Shown here piece after piece: positions 25,991-33,659 of a DNA stretch of 64,000 nucleotides. A model generated the notes under the pieces. The model had not been told where the DNA came from. It was given only the letters and a program-made list of their open reading frames with translations, and searched no databases. Numbering within the stretch: position 1 is the stretch's first letter; the number at the start of each line of letters is the position of its first letter. Source of the stretch: Acidobacteriaceae bacterium (GTDB lineage Bacteria > Acidobacteriota > Terriglobia > Terriglobales > Acidobacteriaceae); the NCBI GenBank assembly GCA_003138515.1, contig PLGG01000079.1:1-64000 (forward strand). The letters run 5' to 3'. Position numbers and translations under genes: made by a program.

Positions 25991-26926
25991 ATGGAGAGCG
26001 GAAGCCATCGTCGGGAGTGCGCATTTCAACTGCTTCGGTATGTGCCGGACGCGGTGCGGAACGAGTATGTGCACATCGGCGTGATCCTGCGCGACACCGG
26101 CACGGCGGACGAATCTGGGAAGGTCGAGCCGGGGAAGGTCGAGCCCGGGAGGGTCGGGCCCGGGAGGGTCGAGGTGCGCTTTACGCGCGACTGGCGGCGG
26201 GTGAGGTGCCTCGATCCCGACGCCGATACGGCGCTGCTCGAAGGGATGGAGAGCGAGCTGCGGCGAAGGCTCCAAGAGGGGGCGGACCTGGGGGGAACGA
26301 AACTGGAGGCGACGGACCTTGAGGCGGCGGGAGGGCGGCTGATGCGGATTCTCGGAGAATCGCTCTCGCTGAACGTGCAGATGACCGAGCCCAAGGGCTA
26401 CCTGGCCGAAAGTGTTCCCGCGGGAATGGAAGAGCTGATGCGGGTCTACGTGGACCCTCCGCCGCGGGAGCGGGCGCCGAGGCTGAGCGGACGCGCGGCG
26501 ATCCAGTCACGCATGCGCGCGGAGTTCGAGCACGCCGGGGTGTGGGATCTTCTGAGAAAGAGAATCGCCGCTTCGGAGTACACGCGGGCGGGCGATCCGT
26601 TGCGCATCGACGTGGGCTACCGGCCCAACGGGGTGGTGCGGATGTTCCAGGCGGTGAGCTTCGAACCGGGGCTGGAGATGGCCAAGGTGCTCGCGTTTTC
26701 AGCGGCCGCCTTGCGCGCCGGCGTGGAGCGCGTGGAGAAAGCCGAGCTCGAGTTGACGGCGGTGATCGAGCCGGCGGCGCGCGTGGGAGCGACCGAGGAG
26801 GAACCGGAGCGGCTGGAACTCTACCGCTTCGGAGTGGAGACGATGGAGGAACATCGGATTCGCGTGCTGACCACCTCGGATATGGGCCGCGTAGCGGAGA
26901 CGGCGCGGCGCGAGCTGCACGTGTAA
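25991..26926 (+). CDS. DUF3037 domain protein
   Basis: A 311-residue protein. The N-terminus ECAFQLLRYVPDAVRNEYVHIGVILRD is the DUF3037 signature (YVPD..R.E.VNVGV-like). Residues ~43-62 come from four 15-bp units (26117-26176), giving a G-K/R-V-E/G-P repeat absent from the family, an apparent recent in-frame expansion. The C-terminal half has LSGRAAIQSRMRAEFE and DPLRIDVGYRPNGVVRMFQAV. DUF3037 genes are often neighbours of HipA-like kinase genes; the biochemical role is unknown. ATG start at 25991. Confidence 0.8.
   Translation: MESGSHRRECAFQLLRYVPDAVRNEYVHIGVILRDTGTADESGKVEPGKVEPGRVGPGRVEVRFTRDWRRVRCLDPDADTALLEGMESELRRRLQEGADLGGTKLEATDLEAAGGRLMRILGESLSLNVQMTEPKGYLAESVPAGMEELMRVYVDPPPRERAPRLSGRAAIQSRMRAEFEHAGVWDLLRKRIAASEYTRAGDPLRIDVGYRPNGVVRMFQAVSFEPGLEMAKVLAFSAAALRAGVERVEKAELELTAVIEPAARVGATEEEPERLELYRFGVETMEEHRIRVLTTSDMGRVAETARRELHV
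26117..26176. repeat. In-frame 15-bp tandem repeat inside the DUF3037 gene
   Basis: Four 15-bp units (GGGAAGGTCGAGCC-like) at 26117, 26132, 26147 and 26162, each encoding a Gly-Lys/Arg-Val-Glu/Gly-Pro-like pentapeptide. Confidence 0.85.
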
Positions 26927-27262
26927 AGAGCCGGAGCGCGGGAAAGGGTCCGGAGAACGCACCGGAGCGCGGCTCTAAGTTATTTTCTTTCAATGCAAAA
27001 GAGGATCCTCGCAGAACCCGAAAATATTTTTGTGAAGTTTGCCGATCATTTATGGGCTACGCGGTAGGATCAATCCTGTTGATGGATTTCAGGGGTATCG
27101 CGGCCGTTGCCGGGAGCGATTGAGTCAGGATTGGCTCAAAATTTGTTCCGAGTTTGCTTCGGGCGGACGGCTGGCGAATCACTGAATTTTCGGAAAAGGC
27201 ATGGCCATGGGCCGTGCCTTTTTGTTTTTGAAGGCCTTTTCGTTTCTTGAAGGAAGGTGCGC
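26927..27262 (+). promoter_or_regulatory. Leader region upstream of the phage-derived module
   Basis: About 335 bases without a gene. It includes the most A/T-rich stretch nearby (about 26985-27060), a plausible promoter zone, although no clear -35/-10 pair was found. A strong terminator hairpin then lies only 40 bp before the portal start. That layout fits attenuation or antitermination of the module. No terminase gene or remnant was recognised here. Confidence 0.4.
27195..27229 (+). terminator. Strong intrinsic terminator just upstream of the portal gene
   Basis: A 12-bp stem (AAAGGCATGGCC / GGCCGTGCCTTT, one G-U pair) with a 3-nt ATG loop, followed by TTGTTTTT. It ends 33 bp before the portal start codon, leaving little room for a separate promoter. 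Confidence 0.8.
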
Positions 27263-28537
27263 GTGAAGGTAGGCGAGCAATTACGGGAGATGTGGCGGCA
27301 GGCCCGCCGCGGCAGGCAGGCCGGAGACGGTGGGGAGTCCCGGCGGGTGGAGCTAGAGGCGGGTGCGGAGGCGGAGCGCAAGACGCTGGCGCTGCCGGCG
27401 ATTCTGAGCCCGGTGCAATTCCCGGGCAAGCATCTGCCCAAGCCGACGCCGATGAACCTGCGCCGGTTTGCGGAGACACCGGTGGTGCGGCGGGCGATCA
27501 ACGTGATCAAGGACCGCATCGCGGCGATGGACTGGCAGATTCGAGTGCGTCGTGGCGTGCGGCCCGAGGAAGTGGCTTTTGCGGCGCGCAAGTTGCAGGC
27601 GCTGCGCCGCGCGCTGGAGGAGCCGAACCCGGCCGACAGCTTCCGCACGCTGGTGGAGCAGGCGATCGAGGACGCGCTGACCGGCGGCTTTGGAGCGATC
27701 GAGATGGAGCCGACGGGCGATCCGGAGCGGCCGGCGATGCTGTGGCCGGTGGACGGAGCGTCGATCCGCGTCAACGCCGGGTGGGACGGGGACGAGGACA
27801 CACCGCGCTATGCGCAGGCCGTGCCGGGACAACTGGAGTCGGGCGCGGTAGAGCTGCTCGACCGGCAGTTGATGTACATCCGGATGAATCCGCGCAGCTT
27901 TACTCCTTTCGGGCTGGGGCCGCTGGAGGTGGCGTTCGAGACGGTGAACCAATTCCTGAGCGCGAATCGGTTCGCGGGAAAATTGGCGGCAAATTCGGTG
28001 GCGCAATACGCGCTGTGGCTGAACGAGGCCACGCCGGCGCAGCACGACCGGCTGATCCGCTGGTGGCAGGACGAGATCGAGGGCACCGGGCGCGTGCCGC
28101 TGATCTCGACCGAGCAGAAGCCGGAGGTGCTGCGCTTCGCGCAGGGAACGGACGCGGACCTGAGGCTGGCATGGCAGGAATTTTTGATCCGGATGGTGGC
28201 CAATGCATTTGGGCTGCCGCCGCTGATGCTGGGCCTGGAAGCAGACGTGAATCAATCGACGGCGTCGGAGATGGCCGACGAGGCATTCCGCGGAGCGATT
28301 TCGCCGCTGGCCATGCTGGTGGCCGGGCACATCACGCGCGACCTCTTTGCCAAGTGCATCGGCTGGCGGGAGTTCGAGTTTGTCTTCAACGAGCTGAGCG
28401 CGCGGGACGAGCAGACGGAGCTGCAGGTGCAGGTGCAGTTGCTGCAGGCCGGCGTGCTGACGATCGACGAAGTGCGGGCGATGCGAGGACTGGCACCGCT
28501 GGGGCAGGAGAAACAGCCGCTAGCTGCTAGCTCCTAG
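27263..28537 (+). CDS. Phage portal protein (HK97-like)
   Basis: A 424-residue protein. Portal signatures are FAETPVVRRAINVIKDRIAAMDW near residue 70, ALTGGFGAIEMEPTG, FGLGPLEVAFETVNQFL, and the C-terminal RMVANAFGLPPLMLGLEADVNQSTA followed by GAISPLAMLVAGHITRDLF. Portals form the dodecameric DNA gate at the capsid vertex. The GTG at 27263 is favoured over one at 27257 because AGGAAGG lies 6 nt upstream. The last codons and stop lie inside a 7-nt repeat element (C-terminus LAASS). No terminase gene precedes it. The frame is intact. Confidence 0.88.
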   Translation: MKVGEQLREMWRQARRGRQAGDGGESRRVELEAGAEAERKTLALPAILSPVQFPGKHLPKPTPMNLRRFAETPVVRRAINVIKDRIAAMDWQIRVRRGVRPEEVAFAARKLQALRRALEEPNPADSFRTLVEQAIEDALTGGFGAIEMEPTGDPERPAMLWPVDGASIRVNAGWDGDEDTPRYAQAVPGQLESGAVELLDRQLMYIRMNPRSFTPFGLGPLEVAFETVNQFLSANRFAGKLAANSVAQYALWLNEATPAQHDRLIRWWQDEIEGTGRVPLISTEQKPEVLRFAQGTDADLRLAWQEFLIRMVANAFGLPPLMLGLEADVNQSTASEMADEAFRGAISPLAMLVAGHITRDLFAKCIGWREFEFVFNELSARDEQTELQVQVQLLQAGVLTIDEVRAMRGLAPLGQEKQPLAASS

Positions 28538-28660
28538 CCGCTAGCTCATCGTGCGGCGTGAGGCTTGGAGATGAGGCAATCTCTTGAGCCAGGTAAGGAA
28601 CCTGGGAATTGGGCGGCAGTAGAGAAAAGCTGGCAGCTAGGAGCTAGTAGCTAGCGGCTG
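28517..28660. repeat. Inverted-repeat element between portal and protease genes
   Basis: The left arm 28517-28547 (CTAGCTG, CTAGCTC, CTAGCCG units) overlaps the portal stop codon and is followed by ATCGTGCGG. The right arm 28629-28660 (GGCAGCTAGGAGCTAGTAGC) is its complement. The same class of element occurs between ordinary host genes. Confidence 0.82.
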
Positions 28661-28677
28661 TGTTTGACGGAGCGAGC

Positions 28678-29178
28678 ATGCGACTGGAAGCGATGGCGGT
28701 AAAGATTCCTCATGTGGACAAGCACCCCAACCGGGTGCCCTTTGAGGGCGTGTTGACAGTGGTGAACGCGGCCAGCGACAGAGCGCCGGCGGGAGCGCGC
28801 GGGCACCGCGTGATGCTGACGCGCGAGGCGGCAGAGAAGGCGCTGGCATCGCTGGTGGGCATGGCCGTGGATTACCGGCCGGGATGGGACGGCCACGATG
28901 CGCGGCGCAAGATCGGCCTGCTGACCGAGGCCGATGTGGTCGGTCCGCGGCTGGTGGTGCGCGGTTACTTGTACGCCCGCGATTTTCCCGAGGTGGCGCA
29001 GGCGATCACGGCGCATGCCCCGGAATCACTGGGCATGAGTTACGAGCTGGCCGATGCGCGCGTGGAGGATATGCGGGCCGAGATATGGAAGCTGACCCGA
29101 GTGACCTTTACCGGAGCGGCGGTTCTGCTGCGGGAGAAGGCAGCTTACCGGGCGACAAGTTTCCGCATGGCAAGTTAG
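28678..29178 (+). CDS. Capsid maturation (prohead) protease-like protein
   Basis: A 166-residue protein between portal and scaffold candidates, the usual place of the prohead protease. A strand/helix pattern PFEGVLTVVN...GHRVMLTREAAEKAL precedes GHDARRKIGLL (candidate His73) and ESLGMSYELADARVED (candidate Ser117/Ser121). This resembles the His...Ser arrangement of phage maturation proteases, but the family match is by position and pattern only. The ATG at 28678 has a GGAG site; a GTG at 28660 in the preceding repeat is less likely. Confidence 0.6.
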   Translation: MRLEAMAVKIPHVDKHPNRVPFEGVLTVVNAASDRAPAGARGHRVMLTREAAEKALASLVGMAVDYRPGWDGHDARRKIGLLTEADVVGPRLVVRGYLYARDFPEVAQAITAHAPESLGMSYELADARVEDMRAEIWKLTRVTFTGAAVLLREKAAYRATSFRMAS

Positions 29179-29299
29179 CGGAAGACAGCGAAGTTAGCGG
29201 ATCTAGTGGATCTGGCGAAGTTAGCCAAAGGAGTAAGCCGGGCGGTAAATGAGTAAGTAAGTGAGTTAGTAAATCAGCGAGTAAGAACGTGAACAAAAA

Positions 29300-29325
29300 G
29301 GCTCCGCTCGCGGAGCCCTTTTGTT
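29300..29325. terminator. Intrinsic terminator inside the phage-derived module
   Basis: A 7-bp perfect stem (GGCTCCG / CGGAGCC) with a CTCG loop, preceded by five A and followed by CTTTTGTTT. It could stop transcription on either strand. It sits between the protease-like and scaffold-like genes, 52 bp before the latter. Confidence 0.75.
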
Positions 29326-29376
29326 TGACAGTGAACCGCCGCAGTGAGCAATTCGCGGAATCAGGAGAGGAAAAAC

Positions 29377-29775
29377 ATGGAACAAGGGGAAACGAACATC
29401 GTGGAGCGGCTGGAAGCCGCGACGACAGCGCTGGAAAGCGCGCTCTGCCGGTTGGAAGAGCGGCAGGGTGAGCTTTCCGGCGAGGTGGAGAGGATCTTGG
29501 CGACCGTGGAACAAAGCCGCCGCGAAACCGAGCTGGCGGAGAAGCTGGCCACGGTCGAGCGGGAGCTGGCCGAAGTAAAAGCGGCGTCGACGCAGAACGC
29601 ACTGAACCCGCTGCGCCGCACCATGCCCGCAGCCACCGCTGAGATGCTGGCCAAGCATGGCATCGGCGATGGCCCGGTGGATGTGCGCTCGCTGGATGCG
29701 GCCTTGTCCGGACTGAGCCTGGAGCAGCGCATCGCGGTCAAGACGCAACTGCTGCGGGCCGGTGCGATCTCGTAG
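29377..29775 (+). CDS. Coiled-coil protein, scaffold candidate of the capsid
   Basis: A 132-residue, mostly helical protein. Residues ~8-75 form a charged coiled coil (ERLEAATTALESAL, ERQGELSGEVERILATVEQS, EKLATVERELAEVKA). A Pro-containing linker (NPLRRTMPA) and a compact C-terminal helical part follow (LEQRIAVKTQLLRAG). Its size, coiled-coil content and position immediately before the major capsid gene fit a scaffolding protein; no sequence family was recognised. The ATG at 29377 has AGGAGAGG upstream and was preferred to a GTG at 29344. Confidence 0.6.
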   Translation: MEQGETNIVERLEAATTALESALCRLEERQGELSGEVERILATVEQSRRETELAEKLATVERELAEVKAASTQNALNPLRRTMPAATAEMLAKHGIGDGPVDVRSLDAALSGLSLEQRIAVKTQLLRAGAIS

Positions 29776-29938
29776 AAGCAGCTTCTAGCTACTAGCTTCT
29801 TGAGCGCAGAGGGTAGCCGGCAGGCGAAGCGCGATCAAAGTGAAAGATCGCGGACAGCGCGCCGGCGAATGATCAATCATCAACGCCAGATCAGGCACGA
29901 ACAAGCTGGGAGCTAGGAGCAAGAAGCTAGCAGCTAAG
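29776..29938. repeat. Inverted-repeat element between scaffold and capsid genes
   Basis: The left arm 29776-29801 (GCTTCTAGCTACTAGCTTC) and right arm 29904-29938 (AGCTAGGAGCAAGAAGCTAG) are complementary around a ~100-nt spacer. It starts directly after the scaffold stop codon. Confidence 0.8.
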
Positions 29939-29969
29939 CACGGCCCCATGGAGGGGGTGGAGAGAATCT

Positions 29970-30938
29970 ATGAACGCAACCTTTGCAGACATTCATGCGG
30001 CAGCGGATTTCATCGGGCCGGGCGCTATCGAAGTTCCGCTGTATCAGACGGAGATCTTCGACATTTGCCGGCGGTCAAGTTCATTTGGCCAGCGCATCAA
30101 GCAGGTTCCGGCGACCGGACATCCGTCGCGCTTCTTTGAGGAGACGGCGATTCCCAATCCGGGGACAGCGGGCTTTGTGAATCCGCGCAGCATCAATCCC
30201 ACGGTGGTGAGCCCGACGCGCGTCGAGCTGAGCGTGCCGCTGAAAGCGGTTGTGGCGCAGATCAACTACAACCTCTTCGACATCGAGCTGGGCGACCAGC
30301 AGAAGCAGTTCGCCTATCTGCAGGCCAAGGACCTTGTGGATACGGTGAGCGGCGTGATGGTGGCGCACGACGTGGCACTGTGGAACGGCAACGACACCAG
30401 CTTGAGCGCGCCCACGACCACGCAGTACATGGGATGCGCGGCGCAGATCGCCGCCGGAGGCAACTCGGTGACCGTGACCACCTCAATGAAGATCGTGGAC
30501 ACGATCAAGACCACAGTGGCGCAGATGGTGGCCAACAACGGCTATCACGTGCGTCCCACGGCGGTCTATGCCAACCCGGTTCTGTTGGACCTGATCGACC
30601 AGGAGATGAAGTCGGAGTACAACGTGGTTCTCAACACCGACCAGATCACGGGCGGCTTCCGCGTGAAGATGCTTTCGACGCAGGCCGGGGACATACCGTT
30701 GATTCCGGATTGGAGCCTGAGTTACACGGGCACGCCGGGAAGCGGCAATGCAGTGCTTCCGGCCTACATCGTGACCGAGGATCTGATCGAGTATCACTGG
30801 CTGGGCGATCCCACGCCGCGCGTCTTCCAGCTTGGACTGCCGAATTCGCTGACCCACCAGTATGTGGCGGTCAAGTTCGGCGCTCCAGTGGTGAAGGGCG
30901 CGAACTTCGCCCATTACCAGGTGCTGGTCGACCGGTAA
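29970..30938 (+). CDS. Phage major capsid protein (HK97-fold type)
   Basis: A 322-residue protein. The N-terminal region has VPLYQTEIFDICRRSSSFGQ, then a beta-hinge-like stretch (ATGHPSRFFEETAIPNPGTAGF). The P-domain-like region shows VELSVPLKAVVAQINYNLFDIELG. Later come DTIKTTVAQMVANNGYHVRPTAVYANPVLLDLID (spine helix and strand), VLNTDQITGGFRVKMLST and a C-terminal VAVKFGAPVVKGANFAHYQVL. This is the usual order in HK97-fold coat proteins. The start ATG has GGAGAGA 5 nt upstream. The frame is intact and its composition is like the host's. Confidence 0.82.
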   Translation: MNATFADIHAAADFIGPGAIEVPLYQTEIFDICRRSSSFGQRIKQVPATGHPSRFFEETAIPNPGTAGFVNPRSINPTVVSPTRVELSVPLKAVVAQINYNLFDIELGDQQKQFAYLQAKDLVDTVSGVMVAHDVALWNGNDTSLSAPTTTQYMGCAAQIAAGGNSVTVTTSMKIVDTIKTTVAQMVANNGYHVRPTAVYANPVLLDLIDQEMKSEYNVVLNTDQITGGFRVKMLSTQAGDIPLIPDWSLSYTGTPGSGNAVLPAYIVTEDLIEYHWLGDPTPRVFQLGLPNSLTHQYVAVKFGAPVVKGANFAHYQVLVDR

Positions 30939-30944
30939 ACGAAA

Positions 30945-31062
30945 ACAGGGATCAGGGATCAGGGGTCAGGGATCAGTCTGAAGTGAAAACGAGTTTGCAG
31001 TCAGCTCCTGAGGCTTTAACTCGCAGATTGATCGCTGACCACTGATCATTGGCGCCTGACAA
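30945..31062. repeat. 7-nt period array (CAGGGAT units) with diverged inverse arm
   Basis: The left arm 30945-30978 has CAGGGAT, CAGGGAT, CAGGGGT, CAGGGAT. The right part 31030-31062 carries the approximate complement (CTGACCACTGATCATTG). It fills the gap between capsid and connector genes. Confidence 0.75.
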
Positions 31063-31079
31063 CTTTGAAAGGATGCGCG

Positions 31080-31703
31080 ATGGCATATCTGGAGCCAGCG
31101 GACTACACGAACTATGGATTGCCGGCCGGGACCACGGCAGACTGGATTACGGCGGCGACGGCCTTGATCAACAGTTACTGCAGGCGGCCGGATCTGAACG
31201 TGATTCAGTACACGGAGCGGCTGCGCGTAACGGCGGGGGCGCAGACCGTGCGGCTGAGCTATCTGCCGTTGGCCCCGCTGACGCCGGCGACGACGCCGAT
31301 GGTGAGCCTGGAAGGACGCTATGCAAGGCCCCGGCGCGGGGAGATTCCACAGGAGCCGCTGATCGAGATCGCATGGGCGTTTGCGCTGCCCGGGCAATGG
31401 ACGTCGATCGATGCCACGCTTGTGGACTTCGACCCCAACACCGGGGAGCTGACGCTGCCGTGGAATGTTCTGGGACTGCCGTTCAACGAAGTGCAGGCGA
31501 CTTACACGGCGGGCCTGGCGGCGATCGGCGACGACGTGAAGTCGGCGTGCGCGCAGATTGTGCGCAATGCGCAGGCGACGCCGGCGCTGAACGCGAGCAT
31601 GAGCAGGATCGACACGATGCAAATCAAGTATTTTTCAAGTTCGCTGATCGATGAGACGGTGCAGGCGTGGCTGAATCCGTACGTTGCGAACAGGCTGGGG
31701 TGA
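31080..31703 (+). CDS. Head-tail connector (adaptor) protein
   Basis: A 207-residue protein. The N-terminal EPADYTNYGL...WITAATALINSYCRRP resembles the helical start of gp6/YqbG-type connectors (a short helix plus 'I..YC.R'). A central beta region follows (TERLRVTAGAQTVRLSYLPLAPLTP), then VQATYTAGLAAIGDDVKSACAQIVRNAQATP, typical of the C-terminal helical part. These proteins bind beneath the portal and open the path to the tail. The ATG at 31080 has AAAGGA upstream. It starts a run of tightly packed genes. Confidence 0.72.
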   Translation: MAYLEPADYTNYGLPAGTTADWITAATALINSYCRRPDLNVIQYTERLRVTAGAQTVRLSYLPLAPLTPATTPMVSLEGRYARPRRGEIPQEPLIEIAWAFALPGQWTSIDATLVDFDPNTGELTLPWNVLGLPFNEVQATYTAGLAAIGDDVKSACAQIVRNAQATPALNASMSRIDTMQIKYFSSSLIDETVQAWLNPYVANRLG

Positions 31704-31706
31704 GCG

Positions 31707-32141
31707 ATGAGCGATACGGCGCCGCGTAACCCGCGGGGCGCGCCGCAGATGCTGGCCGACGCGCTGCTGCGCAGCGCATCGGGTACGACGGCCCTTCTGC
31801 GCGTGACCGGCACGAACACGGATACGAGCATGTCGGAGGTGGGCTTGGTGGCGACCACGTTCGCCGACGTTCCGGTAAGCCCGGTGGTGATGCGCAAGCT
31901 GCGGCCGACGTGGCAGGAGCGCGGCGAGTCGAAGTGGGAGCTGCTGGTGTCGGCAACGAGTGTGGAGCAGCAGATCAACACTCTCGATTTGCCGTCGGCA
32001 CAGTCTCTATTCGCCATGACTTTGGCGGTTACCGTGGCCGGGCAAGACTATCTGATTGAGTCGATCGCTTCCAATGAGGCGTTCGGCCAGGTGTATCTCT
32101 ACCGGCTGCTTTTGCGCGAGGCACGGCAGCAGGCGGTGTAA
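31707..32141 (+). CDS. Phage-module protein, neck or head-closure candidate
   Basis: A 144-residue protein starting 3 nt after the connector stop. The middle has a beta-rich pattern: GTNTDTSMSEVGLVATTFADVPVSPVVMRK cut by short turns, then KWELLVSATSVEQQINTL. The C-terminal half has AMTLAVTVAGQDYLIESIASNEAFGQVYLYRLLLREAR. The size and position suit a head-closure or stopper protein, but no family was recognised. Translational coupling to the connector is likely. Confidence 0.6.
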   Translation: MSDTAPRNPRGAPQMLADALLRSASGTTALLRVTGTNTDTSMSEVGLVATTFADVPVSPVVMRKLRPTWQERGESKWELLVSATSVEQQINTLDLPSAQSLFAMTLAVTVAGQDYLIESIASNEAFGQVYLYRLLLREARQQAV

Positions 32142-32158
32142 CCGCGCGAGGAGCATCG

Positions 32159-32644
32159 ATGCAGAATGCGAAAGATTCTTTTTATATGGCGTTGCGCACG
32201 CGGCTCACCGAGATCAATCCGCAGCGGACGATCATGGTACGTGGCACCGTAAGGCCGGGAATCCTGGTGGAGGAATCAGAGGCTCCATTCAGCCAGTTCC
32301 CCAGCGACGTGTTTGTGCTGCGCTGGCTGGGCCTGGCTGTCGATCTGGACCTAGCATCGACGATGACGGGCGAGCAATGCGAAATCGTCTACCAGACGTG
32401 CGGCACACAGAGCTTCGGCGGGCTGGACCGCGGCCGAACCTTGAGCGCGATGGACGGGGAATTGATGGCGATGATTCAGCCCTTCTACACACCGAAGCTG
32501 AATTACGCCGCCACACCGCCGGCCGCCATGCTGACGCAGGTTTTCTGGGATGAGCCGGTGTTCTCGCCCATCGTTACCCAGCGCGACCGACTGAGCCGCA
32601 GCGCGACGGTGTTGGTTTACAGCTACCAGGAGCAGGGGGAGTAA
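32159..32644 (+). CDS. Phage-module protein, tail-completion candidate
   Basis: A 161-residue protein. Its features include MALRTRLTEINPQRTIMVRGTVRPGILVEE near the N-terminus, FVLRWLGLAVDLD, ALMAMIQPFYTPKLNY-like LMAMIQPFYTPKLNY, and a C-terminal RSATVLVYSYQEQGE. The order after the connector and head-closure candidates, and its length, fit a minor tail/tail-terminator protein. The ATG has a GAGGAG site. It is coupled to the next gene with no gap. No confident family. Confidence 0.58.
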   Translation: MQNAKDSFYMALRTRLTEINPQRTIMVRGTVRPGILVEESEAPFSQFPSDVFVLRWLGLAVDLDLASTMTGEQCEIVYQTCGTQSFGGLDRGRTLSAMDGELMAMIQPFYTPKLNYAATPPAAMLTQVFWDEPVFSPIVTQRDRLSRSATVLVYSYQEQGE

Positions 32645-33619
32645 ATGGCAGCAACTTGGTTTTCCGCTCCGGCGCCGATGGCGCGAAGGGTGCGTGCTTT
32701 CTTTGCGCCGGTGAATCGCGGCGCGCAGACGCCCGTTCTTTTCGATCCGTCGGAACAGGACCGGTTTAGTCTCGATGTTCCACTGGCACCTTGGATCAGC
32801 CTGGGATGGGTGCAGGATTTTGTGCGCAAGACGACGAGTAAGTCTGCGGCGCTGATGACCGGAATTCCCGCAGCGGCGCTCGAACAGGTGCGCGAGACCC
32901 TCGAGGCGCAGGTAGGTCTTCAATTTCTAAGCTGGACGAAGTTGACGATGGGTCTGGCTACCGGATCGCAACATATGAACATCCTTGCGCCGGCGATTGG
33001 CGCGGCTCCTGCAGCCGATGGAGCACAAGCATCGCCCGCAGTCACACCTCAAAGCGGTTCGACGAGCACATCGATTCTGCTGACGCTTACGGACGCGGCT
33101 AAATTCACACCCGGCGCGATCGTTGCTGCGGATGTGGATTACACCGGGCAGACCGGCTATGTGGGCACGCCGGTGGCCGGAGCGTATGTGCGCCAGGCGC
33201 TCACGGATGTGGACTACGTGCGGCGCGTAACATTTAACGTCGCGCTAGTGTCGCAAGTTACCGCGACCGGGCTGACTCTGGCCGAGCCGTTGCCGGGCGG
33301 CGCCCCCGCAACGGGCGCCAAGGTGCAGGCAGTGACCGGATTCGTCGATCGAGAAGGCGGAAGCTTCTACCAAGAGTGGTCGGGACTCTTTGTGATGGAA
33401 GGCAGCCAGGGAGAGAGAGTCTTCTTCCACTATCCAAGACTGCAAGCTATAACCGGAGCGGAGGAGACTAATACCCCGCTCAATCCAAAAAATCAGAGCG
33501 GACATTCGCGTGTTCTACTCAAGGCTCAGTTTCTGGCGTTGCCGGTGACAGACCCATTGGATGGAGAACGCGTGGTATGTTACCGGAGCTTTCTGCCAGC
33601 GGCAAACGCGCTTGTATAG
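32645..33619 (+). CDS. Phage-module protein, tail-tube candidate
   Basis: A 324-residue protein starting at the base after the previous stop. It shows an alternating beta-rich composition (STSILLTLTDAAKFTPGAIVAADVDYTGQTGYVGTP in short strands), an Ala/Thr/Gly-rich middle, and a C-terminal block SRVLLKAQFLALPVTDPLDGERVVCYRSFL. The context, between the tail-completion candidate and the hub, suggests the tube or a structural tail subunit; no motif proves it. The intact frame and Shine-Dalgarno coupling support expression. Confidence 0.5.
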   Translation: MAATWFSAPAPMARRVRAFFAPVNRGAQTPVLFDPSEQDRFSLDVPLAPWISLGWVQDFVRKTTSKSAALMTGIPAAALEQVRETLEAQVGLQFLSWTKLTMGLATGSQHMNILAPAIGAAPAADGAQASPAVTPQSGSTSTSILLTLTDAAKFTPGAIVAADVDYTGQTGYVGTPVAGAYVRQALTDVDYVRRVTFNVALVSQVTATGLTLAEPLPGGAPATGAKVQAVTGFVDREGGSFYQEWSGLFVMEGSQGERVFFHYPRLQAITGAEETNTPLNPKNQSGHSRVLLKAQFLALPVTDPLDGERVVCYRSFLPAANALV

Positions 33620-33659
33620 TGCGCGGCAATAAATCTAAGTTACCAGACTGCGAGTTGCG

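Noticed and set aside
30380-31045. Alternative open frame over the capsid gene
   Set aside because: Overlaps the major capsid gene in another frame, has no recognisable domain and lacks a proper start context.
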